From positions 36,012,415 to 36,076,414 of the forward strand of contig JAKSZU010000009.1 in the NCBI GenBank assembly GCA_026018925.1: a stretch of DNA of 64,000 bases, in the 5' to 3' direction. The translations under genes and the position numbers were made by a program. The stretch comes from Tupaia tana. Its lineage: Eukaryota; Chordata; Mammalia; Scandentia; Tupaiidae. Shown here piece by piece: positions 44,111-55,560 of this stretch (its first letter is position 1; every line of letters starts with the position of its first letter). Under the pieces are notes generated by a model. The model saw nothing but the letters and a program-made list of their open reading frames with translations. It did no database searches and was not told the DNA's origin.

Positions 44111-45164
44111 ATCTAGAATGTTTGAAAAAGTTACCAAAGAGTCAACAGGAAGACCCTATTTGACTTTTTTTTTTCTTTTTGATGATCAGAGTAGAGATGA
44201 TATTCTTAGAAGGGGAAGTGGATGAATTGAGGTGTCAGTGTGCATGTGGAGATTGTGAGTAAAATTAGAAAGAGAATAGATGTGATTGTGAGTCACAACT
44301 GATGTATAGGCCTGAAAAAAGTCCCTGATGTAATTCTAATAACAAAAAAGCAAGGCTAAGGATTTCTCATTGGTAAAAATGAAAGATGAGGTTGCCTGCT
44401 TGCCAACTCTCATGTATGCAACAAGAAAATAAGTCATGGTGCCATTTAGATCTGGTGGTGGGGTGATGATTGGGTGCAGGCAGGGTTGGAGGATGTCAAT
44501 GCCTGTTAGATAACAAACCCCTTTTGAACTTAGAAAATGTAAAGTATGTGCTGTAGCAGCCAAAGAGTTGGTGGGATTAAATTTGAGACCTTCATATTTT
44601 TTATTATCCCTGTTACTTGGTCCCCAAAGTAATGTTAAATCTCAAGTCTTCAGGGAATCACTGAATTTGGAGACTCCAGCTGTGCCTTGTTTCTATCTGC
44701 AAGCTGCTAGCAAGCACCCTGTAGTTAGTCTTCATCTGTGGGATAAGACCTGAAAGGAGAAAAAAATGAATCTCTAATTGTACAGCTTTTCAAAATGAAG
44801 ACAATATAAAGGATCCAGTGGAGTCAATGAAGTAAAATATCACTTTTGTATAAAAACCACCATATTGCAATCCTGACTAACCAAATAGAGCCTTGGTACT
44901 TGGTTTCTGCCTGCTGAGTTTAGGGGTGATGGAAACTGAGCTAGTGTGATATTAGACATGCCAAACAGCACAGTATAGCACACTAGATGCCTGGGAACAA
45001 AGAAGTAGAAAATGGATTTTATTATTTTGTGCACTTATGAAAAAAATGAGACAAAAGTGGAAAAAGAGAAACGGGCTGAGATTCAGTAATCTCTCGAATT
45101 CTTATAAAGTAAGAACAGTTGATATTACAATGTGCAAAATGTTGCACATTATGTTCTTTCATTT
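44111..45164. other. unassigned DNA
   Basis: Open frames of 60-75 codons occur but none is recognised. I see no A-tailed element. A T10 tract at 44167 may be a decayed tail. Confidence 0.3.
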
Positions 45165-45425
45165 ATTAACTCATCTTTCTCCTGACCCTCCAGACTTGTC
45201 TTAACCTGGCCCTTTCTGTCCTCAACCCTGATTTTTCTTAACATAAATCTGAGCATGTCATTCCTCTACTCAAAAGCGTCCATGTTTATTACTTATAAGC
45301 AAGAATGCAGTTATCTCAGCAAATACTTCATAATCTGACCCTGCAAATATCTCCATTTTTAATATCTCTGAGAATTTTCTCACTCTTGTATTTATTTTAC
45401 TTTTTCAAAAATACCAAAAACCAAC
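45165..45425 (+). mobile_element. L2 LINE fragment
   Basis: 'AATCTGAGCATGTCATTCCTCTACTCAAAAGC' at 45246 followed by 'CTTCATAATCTGACCCTGC' at 45327 is the classic sense L2 order near the end of the element. Confidence 0.72.
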
Positions 45426-45433
45426 AGTTGAAG

Positions 45434-45612
45434 TCAGTGGGTGGCATGATGGTTAAGGCACTGGACTCCCACATGGCCAAACGCAGTTTAAGACCTGGAC
45501 CTGGCAGCTTGCTTTCTCACTTTCCCTCTCCCTCTCGCTCTCTCTAGTGAGCCCATATGTCCTATGGCAAATGTTTAAAAATGATAATAATAATAATAAT
45601 AAATTAAATTTT
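45434..45612 (+). mobile_element. tRNA-derived SINE, short head and body with long-type tail
   Basis: The head (GTGGGTGGCATGATGGTTAAGG) and 'GCTTGCTTTCTCACTTTCCC' belong to the short type. The tail 'AGTGAGCCCATATGTCCTATGGCAAATG' is the long type's GCGAGCGC...CCCTATAGCAAA segment. The end is (AAT)n. It therefore links the two architectures. Confidence 0.85.
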
Positions 45613-45940
45613 AAAAAGTCATTTCTTCCATAAACCCACAGAGGAGACAGTGATATATATGCCCACACAGAAGGAGCTGCTGTTGTCCTGCCCAGGGCTT
45701 CCATTCCCCACAACCTTGTGCACACACCAGCCTCCAGAGCCACAGCTGGTTTATGTGCTCCTGCAGTTCAGACTCCAGCACTGTAGCTTCTTTGCAAAAG
45801 CACATACCCCAGACCCTAGCTTTATGGCCACTCTGCATAATTCTGAAATCCAGACTTAATGTTCTGACTGCTTGATGCATGCTTATGTCTCATGGATGCC
45901 TGCACATCAGACACCAGTGACACCACTTACTAGGAGGAGA
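45613..45940 (+). mobile_element. L1/half-L1 5' untranslated-region-like fragment
   Basis: This GC-richer block ('TTCCCCACAACCTTGTGCACACACC', 'CATACCCCAGACCCTAGC', 'GCCTGCACATCAGACACCAG') resembles in composition and short motifs the 62160-63796 5' region. It joins directly to an L1 3' end at about 45945. Confidence 0.5.
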
Positions 45941-46680
45941 GCATGAAAACATATGAAACCCTGTCATTTGCAACTACATGGATAAATCTGAAGGAAATAC
46001 TGCTAATAAGTGAAATAAGCCATGCACTGAGTGACAAATACCATATGCCATTAGCAGAAGAAAAAAGATTCAATTACACAGAAGTAGAGATTGTAACAAT
46101 GGATACCAAAAACTGAAAAGGGGAGAAAATGGAGGAATGGAGAGAACTATGTTAGCATATACAAGAGTGCATGTAAATAAGTAAAACAGGTTATAGAGTA
46201 CTATGGTGCAGTAAAGATGGTGACAATTCAATATGTTTCAAAATAGGTAGATTTCAAATGTGCATGACAGGGAACCAGCAGTTAGCATAATGGCTATGTC
46301 TCTGGACTCCCATGTAGTCGACCGCGGTTCACGTCCCGGACCCAGTGGCTTAAAACTCACGCCGGGCGCGTGTGCATGCGTGCCCAAGATCCCGAGAGGA
46401 GAATGGAGGAGAAGGGATTGCGGCGTGACCATCCCCCTTGGGGGGTGATTTCTCGCTTTCTGTCTCTATGTATCTCTGTCTGTCTGGTGAGCGCACGCGC
46501 CCTATAGCAAAAACCTCTCCAAAAAAAAAAAAATGTGCATGACACAAAGTAATAATAGATGTTAGATATGGTGGATATGTTTGGGATCCTGATTTATTGT
46601 ATATGGGTTTCAAAAAACTGCACCATACCCCATAAATATATACAACTATTATATATACATTAGAAGTTAATGTTTAAAAC
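45941..46680 (+). mobile_element. L1 (L1MA-like) 3' end, interrupted by a young SINE
   Basis: 'CTACATGGATAAATCTGAAGG' at 45974, TAAGTGAAATAAGCCATGCAC at 46009, 'TATAGAGTACTATGGTGCAGTAAAG' at 46192 and, after the SINE, 'ACCATACCCCATAAATATATACAAC' at 46623 give the L1 3' order. Confidence 0.75.
46270..46530 (+). mobile_element. tRNA-derived SINE, young altered-B-box subfamily
   Basis: The markers GGGAACC, GGTTCACGTCCC (CpG-decayed form of GGTTCGCG), GTGACCATCC and TCTCTATGTATC are present. AAATGTGCATGACA at 46256-46269 and 46531-46544 is a perfect 14-bp duplication, in keeping with recent insertion. Confidence 0.96.
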
Positions 46681-46691
46681 AAAATAGATAG

Positions 46692-46932
46692 TCTGGACCT
46701 GTTGTCCTGTGGTTAAAAGAATTGAATCTCACATGACTGACAGCAGTTCAAATTCTAGTCCTTGTGGCTTGAGAAACACAGTAGGCATGTGTATAAACCT
46801 GCCCTGTCTTGACAGGATGGAAAATTTAAAAAGGGACTGCAGCTGACTACAACTGGAAGTGCTTTCTCTTTATTTCTACATCTCTCTCTGTTGAGCACAT
46901 ACACCCCCCGGCAATTGAAAAAATGAGAGACT
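46692..46932 (+). mobile_element. tRNA-derived SINE, old diverged copy
   Basis: Head 'TGTTGTCCTGTGGTTAAAAG', B-box relic AGTTCAAATTCT, 'TGACAGGATGG' in place of the usual GAGAGGAGAATGG, and 'CCCCCCGGCAATTGAAAA' at the end. The same older form appears at 47212. Confidence 0.75.
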
Positions 46933-47211
46933 TAAAAATAGGGAAAAAAAGTGAAACTAATTTTTTGAAAAGATAAACCAAAATAGACAAAACTTCAGCT
47001 AGACCAAGAAAAAAGGAAGAAGACTCAAATAAAATCAGAAATGAAGGAGGAGACATGGCAACCAATACCAGAGAAATACAAAGGAATATAACAGATTACT
47101 ATGAACAACCATATGGCAACAAACTAGTCAAAAAGAAATAGATAACTTCCAGAAAATACAACTACCAAGATTGAGTCATGAAGAAACAGAAACTCTGAAA
47201 TAACCAAATCA

Positions 47212-47460
47212 TCATCCCGATAGCCTCATGGTTAATGGAGCTAGATCACACATGACTGGCCATGGTTCTAATCCTGTCCTCAGTGGCTTGAAAAACATGT
47301 CAGATTCCTATGCATGTATGCCCCAGTTCCTGACAGGATGGAGCAATAGAAGAGAAGGGTTTTTGGTGTGGCCATCTCCCATGGGGTGGGCGCTTTCTCT
47401 TTCTCTCTCTCTCTCTTGCAAATGCATCCTTGGACAATTAAAAAAAAGGAAAAAAAGGAA
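47212..47460 (+). mobile_element. tRNA-derived SINE, old diverged copy
   Basis: 'CCCGATAGCCTCATGGTTAATGG' head, GGTTCTAATCCTG B-box relic, TCCTGACAGGATGGAGC, 'CCATGGGGTGGGCGC', TCTC run and 'CTTGGACAATTAAAAAAAAGG'. It interrupts the L1 ORF2 fragment. Confidence 0.8.
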
Positions 47461-48630
47461 AACCTAATAGACCAATAACACATAAGGAGATTGCAAAAGT
47501 AACCAAAAAACTATCAGCAAAGAAAAGCTCAGAACTGATGCCTTCATGGCCAGATTCTACTATGCATTTAAAGTAGAAATAAAGCCAATTCTTTTAAAAT
47601 ACTTTCAAAAAATAGAAGTAGAGGAAATACTTCTGGACTCAGTTTATAAAGCAACCATCACTCTGATATCAAAGCCAAAGGCATCACAAGAAAAGAAAAC
47701 TATAGGCCAATATCTGATAAACATAGATGTAAAGATCCTCAAAAATATTCTAGCTGACTGAATTCAACAACATAGCAAAAGATTTACACCATGATCAAGT
47801 GAAATTTACCCCTATGGTGTAAGGTTGTCTTAACTTATGCAAATTAATCAACTTAACACAAAATATTAACAGAATAAAAGATCACCAGCATGATCATCTC
47901 AAAAATTGCATTAACAATATTTGACAAAATTCAAGGGTCATCTCTCCATTGTCATATTTTTTACAGAAATAAAAAAAGGCAATGCTTATATAAAACCAAA
48001 AAAGACCCTAAGCAGCCAGAGTAATCTTGAGCAAGAAAACCAAAGCTGTAGGTATTATACTTCATATTTTAAATTACATTAGAAAACTACAGTTATAAAA
48101 ACAGTATTGTACTGGCATAAAAGCAGACACATAGACTAATGGAACAGAATAGAGAGTCCAGAAATAAACCTTAGCATATTCTGTCAACTAATATTTGACA
48201 AGGATGCTAATTATACACACTCTCTTAAATAAATGGTGTTGGGAAGACTGTATACAGACAAATAAATATGATCTTTACCTTACGCTATTCACAAAAAGCA
48301 ACTCAAAATGGATTAAAGACTTAAATGGAAGACCTGAAATCATACAACGTGGGGAAAATCTCTACAGTACTGATTTTGGCAATAATTTTTTTGATATGAC
48401 ACCAAAAGCATAAGAATTAAAGGCAAAAGTAAATAAGTAGAAATATATAAAACTACATAGTTTCTGCATTGGATAGGAATTAATCAACAAATTTAAAGAA
48501 CTTAAGGAATGATAGAAAATATATTCAAACTATGTACCTGATAAGGGGATAAAAGGATTTAACATCTAAAATATATAAGGAACTGATAAAGATGAACTGA
48601 AATAAAAATCTGATTAAAAAAGTCTAAAAT

Positions 48631-51153
48631 CTCCATATGGATCCTAAACTTCAGCCATGAAATATTACTTTCAGAGACTTAAAATGAAGACTTTTTGCTG
48701 AGACTTATTCCTCACTTATTTCTAGTGGATAGTGTTACCTGTCTTTTTGTTTCCATTTCTCTCTGTCTCTTGGTTTCTCCCTGAGTCTTTTAATTTTTAA
48801 ATTTTTAAATTTTTTTTAAAGGTAAAGTATTCTCTGGGCTTTCAAGCCCCTTTATTGTGTTAATAGGTGCCACTCCCCTTCTGTTTAGGAAAGGCACAAA
48901 CCCAGGCCCACCTCCACATGGATCCTGAACTTTAGCTGTGAAATAATTGCTTTTGCATGATTTTCAATTTTTGCATTTTAGTATTAAAATCCATAGTTTT
49001 TTATTATCCTTTTTTCTTTTTCTTTTATATTTTCTTCTTTCCTTTTCTCTAATTCTTTTTCTTTATCTTTACTCATTGGCTTCTCAGCTCCTACACAGTA
49101 AATGTCCTAGACAGGTCCAAGTGAACAGGATCTAAACAGCTGAATAAAATTAGAGTCAAAATATTCCTCTATTCCCACTGATTCTGATGCACAAAGAGTG
49201 AGAATGAAACAAAAGAGAAATTGCAGATCACGTCCTCCTGCACACCTCTGAACACTGATACTGAACTTCAAGAATTAGAAGAAATGCACCATCCATCAAA
49301 TGACAAGAAATCACTGTGGTGTCACAAGAAGTATAGAAAAAACAAGAAAATACCTCTCCTCTAAGGAAAAATAATAACTCCTCTTCATCCTCAGACAGTA
49401 TGATGAAATTCATAGAAATGTCAGATAAAGAATTTAGAATTTTCATGGTGACAAAGCTCACAGAGATCAAAGAGAAGAGAGATAATGAACTGCCCAAGAG
49501 GCAGGGGAAAGGAGCTGATGAGCTCCAGGAGGTGAGGAAATTCTTATGAGATCTAAAAGAGGAAATTCATACTATAAAAAATAATCAAATGGACCTGTTA
49601 GAGATGAAGGCTATAATACAGGAAGTGAAAACCTCCCTTGAAAGTATTAAAAGCAGACTAGATCATACTGAAAATTGAATCTCAGATGTAGAAGATAGAA
49701 TCATTGGCCTAGAAAAATCCACCATAAAGACTGAGAAAATTGCCCCCCAAAATGAGAATAATATATGAGAAATACTAGATACCATCAAATGTCTAAACAT
49801 CCAGATAATTTGGTATCCCAGAAGGAGAAGAGACCCATAAGAGCACTGACAATCTATTCTATGAAATCCTGGAAGAAAACTTTCCAAACCTAGAGAGGCA
49901 TTCAAAGATCCAGTCCCAAGAAATACAAAGGACCCCAAATAGAATCAACCAAAGAAGATCTTCTCCGAGACATTATAGCTAGATTGACCAAAACCACAGA
50001 CAAAGACTAGACACTGAGATTGGCAAGAGAGAAATGTCAAGTTACCTACAAAGGATATCCCATCAGGCTGACAACAGATCTCTCATCGCAAACAATGCAA
50101 GTGCGGAAAGAATGGGAAAATATATTCAAAGTGTTAAGGGAAAAGCAATTGCAACCACACATATTATACCCAGTAAGATTTTCCTTCATATGGGAAGAAA
50201 AGACGAGAACATTCTCAGATATACAAAACCTGAAAGAATTTACCAGCACCAGACCAGATCTCCAAGAAGTTCTTCAGGGAGTACTATACCAGAAAAATTA
50301 AATACACTCACACAAAATTAGTGTTCAAAAACTAAGAAATTGGCCAATTTAATCATGGGGACAAGTCTGGAGTTGAATATTATATCCCAGAGATTAATTG
50401 GGAAAATTGAATCACAACAGAAGATAAAGTACATGAGACTGAACTGGTGAAATAGAATTTTATGACTTTTGACTAAAACATTGTTAATTTTCTTCTAGGC
50501 TCTGTTCTCTGGTTTTAAGGATTTTTGTCTTGTCTTGAGCTGCTGATAGGTTCATGTACCTACTATTTGAACAGAATCCCAATCTGTTTTCTGGTTTTAA
50601 GTTTTAAGTATATTTCCTTAGCATTTATTTGATTTATTAACGTTAAATCTGCTTTTCTTGAAGTTAAAAATATAATAAAAAATACCTATTTAATGACCGT
50701 AGTAAACTATATAGCATCAGCTAGGTGCTACCTTATAGTATATTCACTCTACTCAGAGTTTCATGCCTTAAGTCAGACATGTATTCATAGATATGTATAT
50801 ATCAGCAGAGCTTGCTATTGAAAGTAGTTAGATTATTTAAGAAATTTTGTGAATCAATAAAATGTGGGAAAAAATGAATTAAAAACAACTGTGGACACCT
50901 GAGATAGTGTGAGAGGAGGATGGGAAATGGCAGAGGGTGAGAAATAGGGAGAAAAATATGTATGTATACATATATATACATGTATATAAACATATATATG
51001 AAACTAGAAATGGAAAATTATTGACAATAATATGTATGATTAAGCTACTATGCAGCATATTCTGGATAGGAAATCACATTTTGTATGCTGTGACAATGCT
51101 CAGTGAATGAATGTAAATTAATTAATTTTAAAAAATGAATTAAAAAAGGGTAA
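48631..51153 (+). mobile_element. complete half-L1 (HAL1-like) element: 5' region, ORF1, 3' region, no ORF2
   Basis: The element is 2523 bp and is bounded by AAAAAAGTCTAAAAT (48616-48630) and AAAAAAGTCTGAAAT (51154-51168), a 15-bp target duplication with one change. Bases 48631-49400 form a 5' region with a repeated start motif. From about 49402 to 50301 lies an L1 ORF1p-type sequence, broken by several in-frame stops: a coiled-coil-like acidic/basic part, then the RNA-binding C-terminal part 'REKCQVTYKGYPIRLTTDLS', ending at TAA 50299-50301. The remainder is a 3' region ending in A-rich DNA. There is no endonuclease or reverse-transcriptase sequence, so it must have been moved by L1 enzymes in trans. 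It lies inside an L1. Confidence 0.88.
49402..50301 (+). pseudogene. L1 ORF1p-like reading frame of the half-L1, degenerate
   Basis: ORF1p is the trimeric RNA-binding chaperone of L1. The N-terminal part from the ATGs at about 49399-49402 reads MSDKEFRIFMVTKLTEIKEK-like sequence, and stops appear soon after (TGA in 'FL-stop-DLKEEIH' near 49548, TGA near 49676, TGA near 49767). The C-terminal domain is open at 50020-50301 with V-T-Y-K-G-Y-P-I-R-L-T, W-E-N-I-F-K-V-L-R-E-K and L-Y-P-V-R-F-S-F. The frame is no longer translatable as a whole. Confidence 0.8.
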
Positions 51154-51205
51154 AAAAAAGTCTGAAATAGATAATTTTTCCAAGGAATACATAAGAATAG
51201 TCAAC

Positions 51206-51209
<4 letters not shown>

Positions 51210-51251
<42 letters not shown>

Positions 51252-51252
51252 T
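51210..51252 (+). repeat. (TG)n microsatellite
   Basis: About 16 TG dinucleotides followed by TATGTATGTAT. It lies in the L1 3' region just after the half-L1 and was probably grown from the 'CAACAGGTATATG' site of L1. Confidence 0.9.
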
Positions 51253-52029
51253 CTTGACATCACTAATCACCAGAGAAATCCAGATCAAAACTAACTGAAA
51301 TATCACCTCACACTGTGATGAAAGGATGGCTTTTATCAAAACATCAAAAGATAAGTGTTGGTGAGGATGTCAGAAAATGGAACCTTTGTATCCTGGTGTT
51401 GGGGATGTAAATCAGTACAACCCTTATGGAAAAGAGTAAGGATATTTTTTCAAAAGAATGAAAATTACAACTACCATATGATCCAGCAATACTGCTTATG
51501 AATTGAAGGAAATGAAATGAAAGGAAATGAAATCAGTATCTTAAAGAACAACCTGCACTTCCATGTAAATTGTTGCATTTTTCACAACAGCTGTGATGCA
51601 GAAACAATGTAAGCACCTGTTGATGTGTGAGTAGATAAACTGTGGTGTGTGATTGTGTTTTTATAGTGGAATAGTGTTCAACCATAAAAGGATGGGTATC
51701 TTGTCATTTGTGGTAACAGGGATAAATCTGAAGGGCATTATGCTAAGTGAAATAAGCCAGGCAGAGAAAGACAAATACTATATGGTATCACTTATTATTG
51801 TAGAATCTAAGAAAAAAGGCAACAAAAAATAAACAAATACAATAACAGAGAAGTGAATGATGTTTCCAGGGGCTGGGTAATGGGGCAAATGACAAAATAT
51901 TGATCAAAGGGTACAATTTTTCGGTTATTGATGGAGACATTGTGAGAACCTAATAAACAACATAAGTGACTATAAGTAAATAAGACAGTTTCATATACAT
52001 AGATTTTTCTGTGAGAGTAGATCTTTTAA

Positions 52030-53310
52030 AAATGATTTCCTATTTAAAGTTTATTTTTGCACATCTTGGTAGCATACAATATAGTTTTTCAAGGCATGCA
52101 TGCAAGACATAGTAATCAAATAAAAAGATATTACCATATGTATTATTTTGAACAGAAAACTTTACATTATTGTGTCTGTTAAACATTTTTCTTTTTTTCC
52201 CCAGAGTCCCTCACTAGCACTACATACTATCTGACCCATCCTATACAGTCCCTTGTGTCTACACTTGCCCTCCCTGATAGTATATCTTCTAATATTTCAA
52301 TTTCTGCCATACAGTGCAGATATTTGGTATATATTGAGTGAGGATATACAATGCTTATCTTTCACAGTCTAGTTTGCTTAGTTTAGCATTAAATCTTCTC
52401 TATTCATTCACTTTGTATCAAATGACAAGGTCTCATTGCTTACTTTTTTTTTAGAGGTTTTCATTATAGGGCGCGTGCACTCACCAGAAAGACAGAGAGA
52501 GACAGAGAGACAGAAAGCGAGAAATCACCCCCCAGGGGGGATGGTTATGCCACAATTCCTTTTCCTTCACTCTCTTCTAGGGATCTTGGGCATGCACGCA
52601 CACATGCCTGGCGTGAGTTTAAGTCACTGGGTCCGGGACTTGAATCGTGGTTGACTACATGGGAGTCCAGCGACATAGCCATTATGCTAACTGCAGGTCC
52701 CAAGGTCTCATTGCTTTTTATGACTGAGTACTAGTCTATAGTGTGCATGTGCCATATTTTTTAATCTAGTCATCCATTCTTGGGCACTTGGGTTGATTAC
52801 AGATCTCAGCAATTGTGAATAATGCTTTAATAAACATGGATGTGCAAGTGTCCTACCGAGTTAGTGTTTTCCTATCCTATGGATAATTACCAAGGAGTGG
52901 GATTACTGGATCATATGGTAGTTCTATTTGTAGGTTTTGGAGGAACCTCCGTATTGTTTTCCATGTTAGCTGCACTAATTTACATTCCCACCAACAGTGT
53001 AGGAGGATTCCTTTTTTTCATCACAACTTCATGAATACTTGTCATTATTTTTTTGATCATAGCCATTCTGACTAGGGTTAAGGTTAAGTGGTGTCTCATT
53101 GTGGTTTTGATTTGCATTTCCCTTATGATAAGGGATGTTAAACATTTTTTCATCTGTCTTCCTTAGAGAGTTGTCTGTTCAGCTCATTTGCCCATTTTTA
53201 AATTCAATTACTCATTTTCTTGCTAGTGAGCTGTTTGATTTCCCTGTATATTCTGGTTATCATCTCTTATCTGAGGCATAGATCAAAATGTTTTCTCTAA
53301 TTCTGTGGGT
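52030..53310 (-). mobile_element. L1 3' region, lineage-specific type, with a young SINE
   Basis: The complement order equals the 43565 copy: 'GCATACAATATAGTTTTTCAAGG' at 52071, 'TCTGCCATACAGTGCAGATATTTGG' at 52304, then after the SINE 'GAATAATGCTTTAATAAACATGGATG', 'ATTCCCACCAACAGTGTAGGAGG' at 52984, 'TCATTGTGGTTTTGATTTGC' at 53097 and 'CTGTATATTCTGGTTATCATC' at 53244. Confidence 0.8.
52442..52701 (-). mobile_element. tRNA-derived SINE, long type
   Basis: 'AGAGGTTTTCATTATAGGGCGCG', a full body and a head ending GCTAACTGCAGGTCCC. AAGGTCTCATTGCTT at 52427-52441 and 52702-52716 is a perfect 15-bp duplication within the L1. Confidence 0.96.
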
Positions 53311-53324
53311 TGTTGTGAGAGCAG

Positions 53325-53462
53325 CTCTTAAGTGTTCTCAAAAAAAAAATAACTGTGTGAGGTGATTGATGATGTGTCAATTTTATTTGCTAATCATTTC
53401 ACAATGTATACATGTATCAAAATAGCATTATAATTTGTCAATTATACAATAAAGCTGAAAAA
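53325..53462 (+). mobile_element. L1 (L1MA-like) extreme 3' end
   Basis: 'GTGTGAGGTGATTGATGATGTG', AATCATTTCACAATGTATACATG and TTTGTCAATTATACAATAAAGC form the terminal L1 segment in plus orientation. It directly abuts the 5' end of the minus-strand L1 at 53310, but the minus element has its own 3' end, so these are two insertions. Confidence 0.75.
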
Positions 53463-54369
53463 AAGAAGATAAAATTTAAGCAGCGTGTTTTATGGCTTGC
53501 ATATTTTCAGACCCATCCTCCTATAGCCACTTAGATTGTAGGAATTTTCTTTTTACAGTTGGTAAGTAGCTTGTTTTCCAAAACTGTTTGAGCTCTTTAA
53601 CCTGTTGATTGAACAATAAGCATTGCCATCTTAAGTAGGACTGTATGACATGGTTTCAGCCTTTGAAACATTTGCAATATGGTTCAGAAGATAAAAGATT
53701 CATTTCTTATATTCCTGACTATCAGTTTATTGAAAATGTCTCATATTCTTGGATTTGTATATGGATGGTGGTTACTTACCATTTCCGTCAGCCCTGGACT
53801 ATCCCAGTTTTAGTACTCAAAATCCCTTCTTCTAGGAAGCCTACTATCAGCAAAGTGGGTGGTGGGTAATTCTAGGAGATACTTAATAATACATCTCCTT
53901 GTTTCCTTATCCTCTATGTAAATATGAATAGATATTTGTATCTTATATTGTTCATATAAGTTGTGTCTCCAAGGTTCCTTCTGGATATAAATGTCATTCC
54001 AACCCTTTGACTAATATAATGGCTTATGCTATTGTCCTTTCATGAGGAAAAACTAACAAACTTTGACCCTGGGGCAGTCATATCCCCAACCAGGTGACTT
54101 TCTCCCTGAAAATTTGTTTTTATTATTCAGCTCCTCTGCTATACCTTTAAAACTTTCAAGTTACTATTAGAGGACACAGAATATGCAGCAGGGAATATTT
54201 GAGGATTGCTTGTCTACTTCAATCCTACTTTTTCCCATTTGTAAGTTACCTTCTGATGCTAAACTTTGTTAAATCCTCTACAGAACTGCTTCCTTTATTT
54301 TTAGATCTCAGAGTCTTGTACTTATTTATTTTAGTTTTTGTCTCACAATCATTTTATGCATGTGTCCAG
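53463..54369. other. unassigned DNA
   Basis: A 74-codon frame at 53645-53869 has no recognised domain. No repeat signature is evident before the SINE relic at 54370. Confidence 0.3.
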
Positions 54370-54596
54370 GCTAAAATTTTCTCACGAGAGAGAGATGAGA
54401 GAGCACACTCCTCAATGGAGTATGGTCACACTGCAATCTTTTTTTCTCTTCTTCATCCTGTTGGGATTTTGGCCATGCATGCACATGTCCATGGTATGTT
54501 TTTCAATACCTGGTGCCAGAATTCAAACTGCAGTAGGCTATGTAGGATCTGGCTCCCTATGAACAGGAGTTTACTGCTGCACTATGGGACTAGTCC
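54370..54596 (-). mobile_element. tRNA-derived SINE, old diverged copy
   Basis: Plus-strand CTCACGAGAGAGAGATGAGAG, CTGTTGGGATTTTGGCCATGCATG, AATTCAAACTGCAGTAGGC and the head side 'TATGGGACTAGTCC' keep the family order with many changes. Confidence 0.7.
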
Positions 54597-55560
54597 TACT
54601 CTCCACATTTCTATCATCATTCTGATTATGACCATTAAAAAATCTCTGAGAAGATCCAGACTTACCCTATTCTCCCTTTTTTCTTCTGAGCCCTAACCAG
54701 AATTACTTCTAACACTCAATTCATGGACAATACAGACTTAAAAACTATTCTAGCCTTTACCCATAGTCCAATTTCAAAGCTGCTTCCACATTTTCAGGCA
54801 TTTTATAAAAATACCCTACTTCTTAGTACCAATTGTCTGTCTTAGTTCATTTTCTATTACTATAACAAAATACCTGAGACTGAGTAATTTATAAAGAAAA
54901 GAGGTTTGGGACCAGCAGTTAGCGTAATGGCTATGTCACTGGACTCCCACGTAGTTGACTGTGGTTCGAGTCCCAGACCTGGTGGCTTAAAACTCACACC
55001 GGGCGCGTGTGTGTGCGTGCCCAAGATCCCAAGAGGAAAATGGAGGAGAAGGGATTGCGGCGTGGCCATCCCCCCTGGGGGGGTGATTTCTTGCTTTCTA
55101 TCTCTCTGTCTCTCTCTGTCTGTCTGGCGAGCACACATGCCCTATAGCAAAAACCTCTCCAAAAAAAAAAAAAAAAAAAAAAGAAGAGGTTTATTTTTGC
55201 TTACTGTTTTAATGACTGAAAAGTCTAGGATCAGGCAGACACATCTGGCAAGGGTCATGTGCTACTTAATTTCATGACACAGAGGAAGAAGGATAAGAGC
55301 CCTATGTGAAAGAGAAGTACAAATGTAAAAGTGAGTGAGAAGTGCCAGGCTTGCTTTCTAACAACCCACTCCTGTGGCAACTACATTACTTTGGCAACAT
55401 GTAACTTGTTTATGAGCCATTCATCTCTCTTACCAACCAAATCACCTTTCAAGACGACACCACCTCTTAATAATATTATATTGACAATTAAATTTTTATA
55501 TGAGTTTTGGCAAGGACAAAGTACATTCATATCACAGCAGGTCTTAACTGATATTTTGTA
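54597..55560 (-). mobile_element. MaLR (THE1/MST-like) internal end and LTR, split by a SINE
   Basis: The complement of the internal end at 54700-54836 has AAGCTGCTTCCACATTTTCAGGC and TAGTACCAATTGTCTG. It is followed by the reversed LTR from 54837: TAGTTCATTTTCTATTACTATAAC, 'TACCTGAGACTGAGTAATTTATAAAGAAAAGAGG'. After the SINE it continues to 'AACAACCCACTCC' and 'CATTCATATCACAGC' near 55540. MaLRs are non-autonomous relatives of class III retroviruses. Confidence 0.78.
54908..55184 (+). mobile_element. tRNA-derived SINE, long type, in the MaLR LTR
   Basis: Near-consensus head (GGGACCAGCAGTTAGCGTAATGG, B box GGTTCGAGTCCC), body and A20 tail. AGAGGTTT at 54900-54907 and 55185-55192 is the target duplication. 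Confidence 0.96.

Larger units (their letters stand above)
46935..51995 (+). mobile_element. L1 (ORF2 to 3' end), split by a SINE and by a complete half-L1
   Basis: ORF2 sequence runs 46935-48630 with frameshifts and an internal loss near 48030 ('GAAAAGATAAACCAAAATAGAC', 'ATGGAACAGAATAGAGAGTCCAG', 'TCAAAATGGATTAAAGACTTAAATGG'). The element resumes at 51154 with the next L1 sequence ('TCTGAAATAGATAATTTTTCC', 'CATCACTAATCACCAGAGAAATCC') and ends about 51995 after 'GTGAAATAAGCCAGGCAGAGAAAGAC'. It has an open 72-codon ORF2 piece at 48195-48413. 5'-truncated and inactive. Confidence 0.82.

Noticed and set aside
52030-53462. A third 5'-inverted L1 (minus-strand L1 abutting a plus-strand 3' end at 53310-53325)
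   Set aside because: The minus-strand part has its own complete 3' end at about 52030 and is a different L1 type from the plus-strand piece, so two insertions are more likely than one inversion.
54199-54696. 165-codon plus-strand frame, the longest in the window
   Set aside because: It crosses an old SINE relic (54370-54596) and part of a MaLR internal end, with no domain or conserved start context. I regard it as chance.
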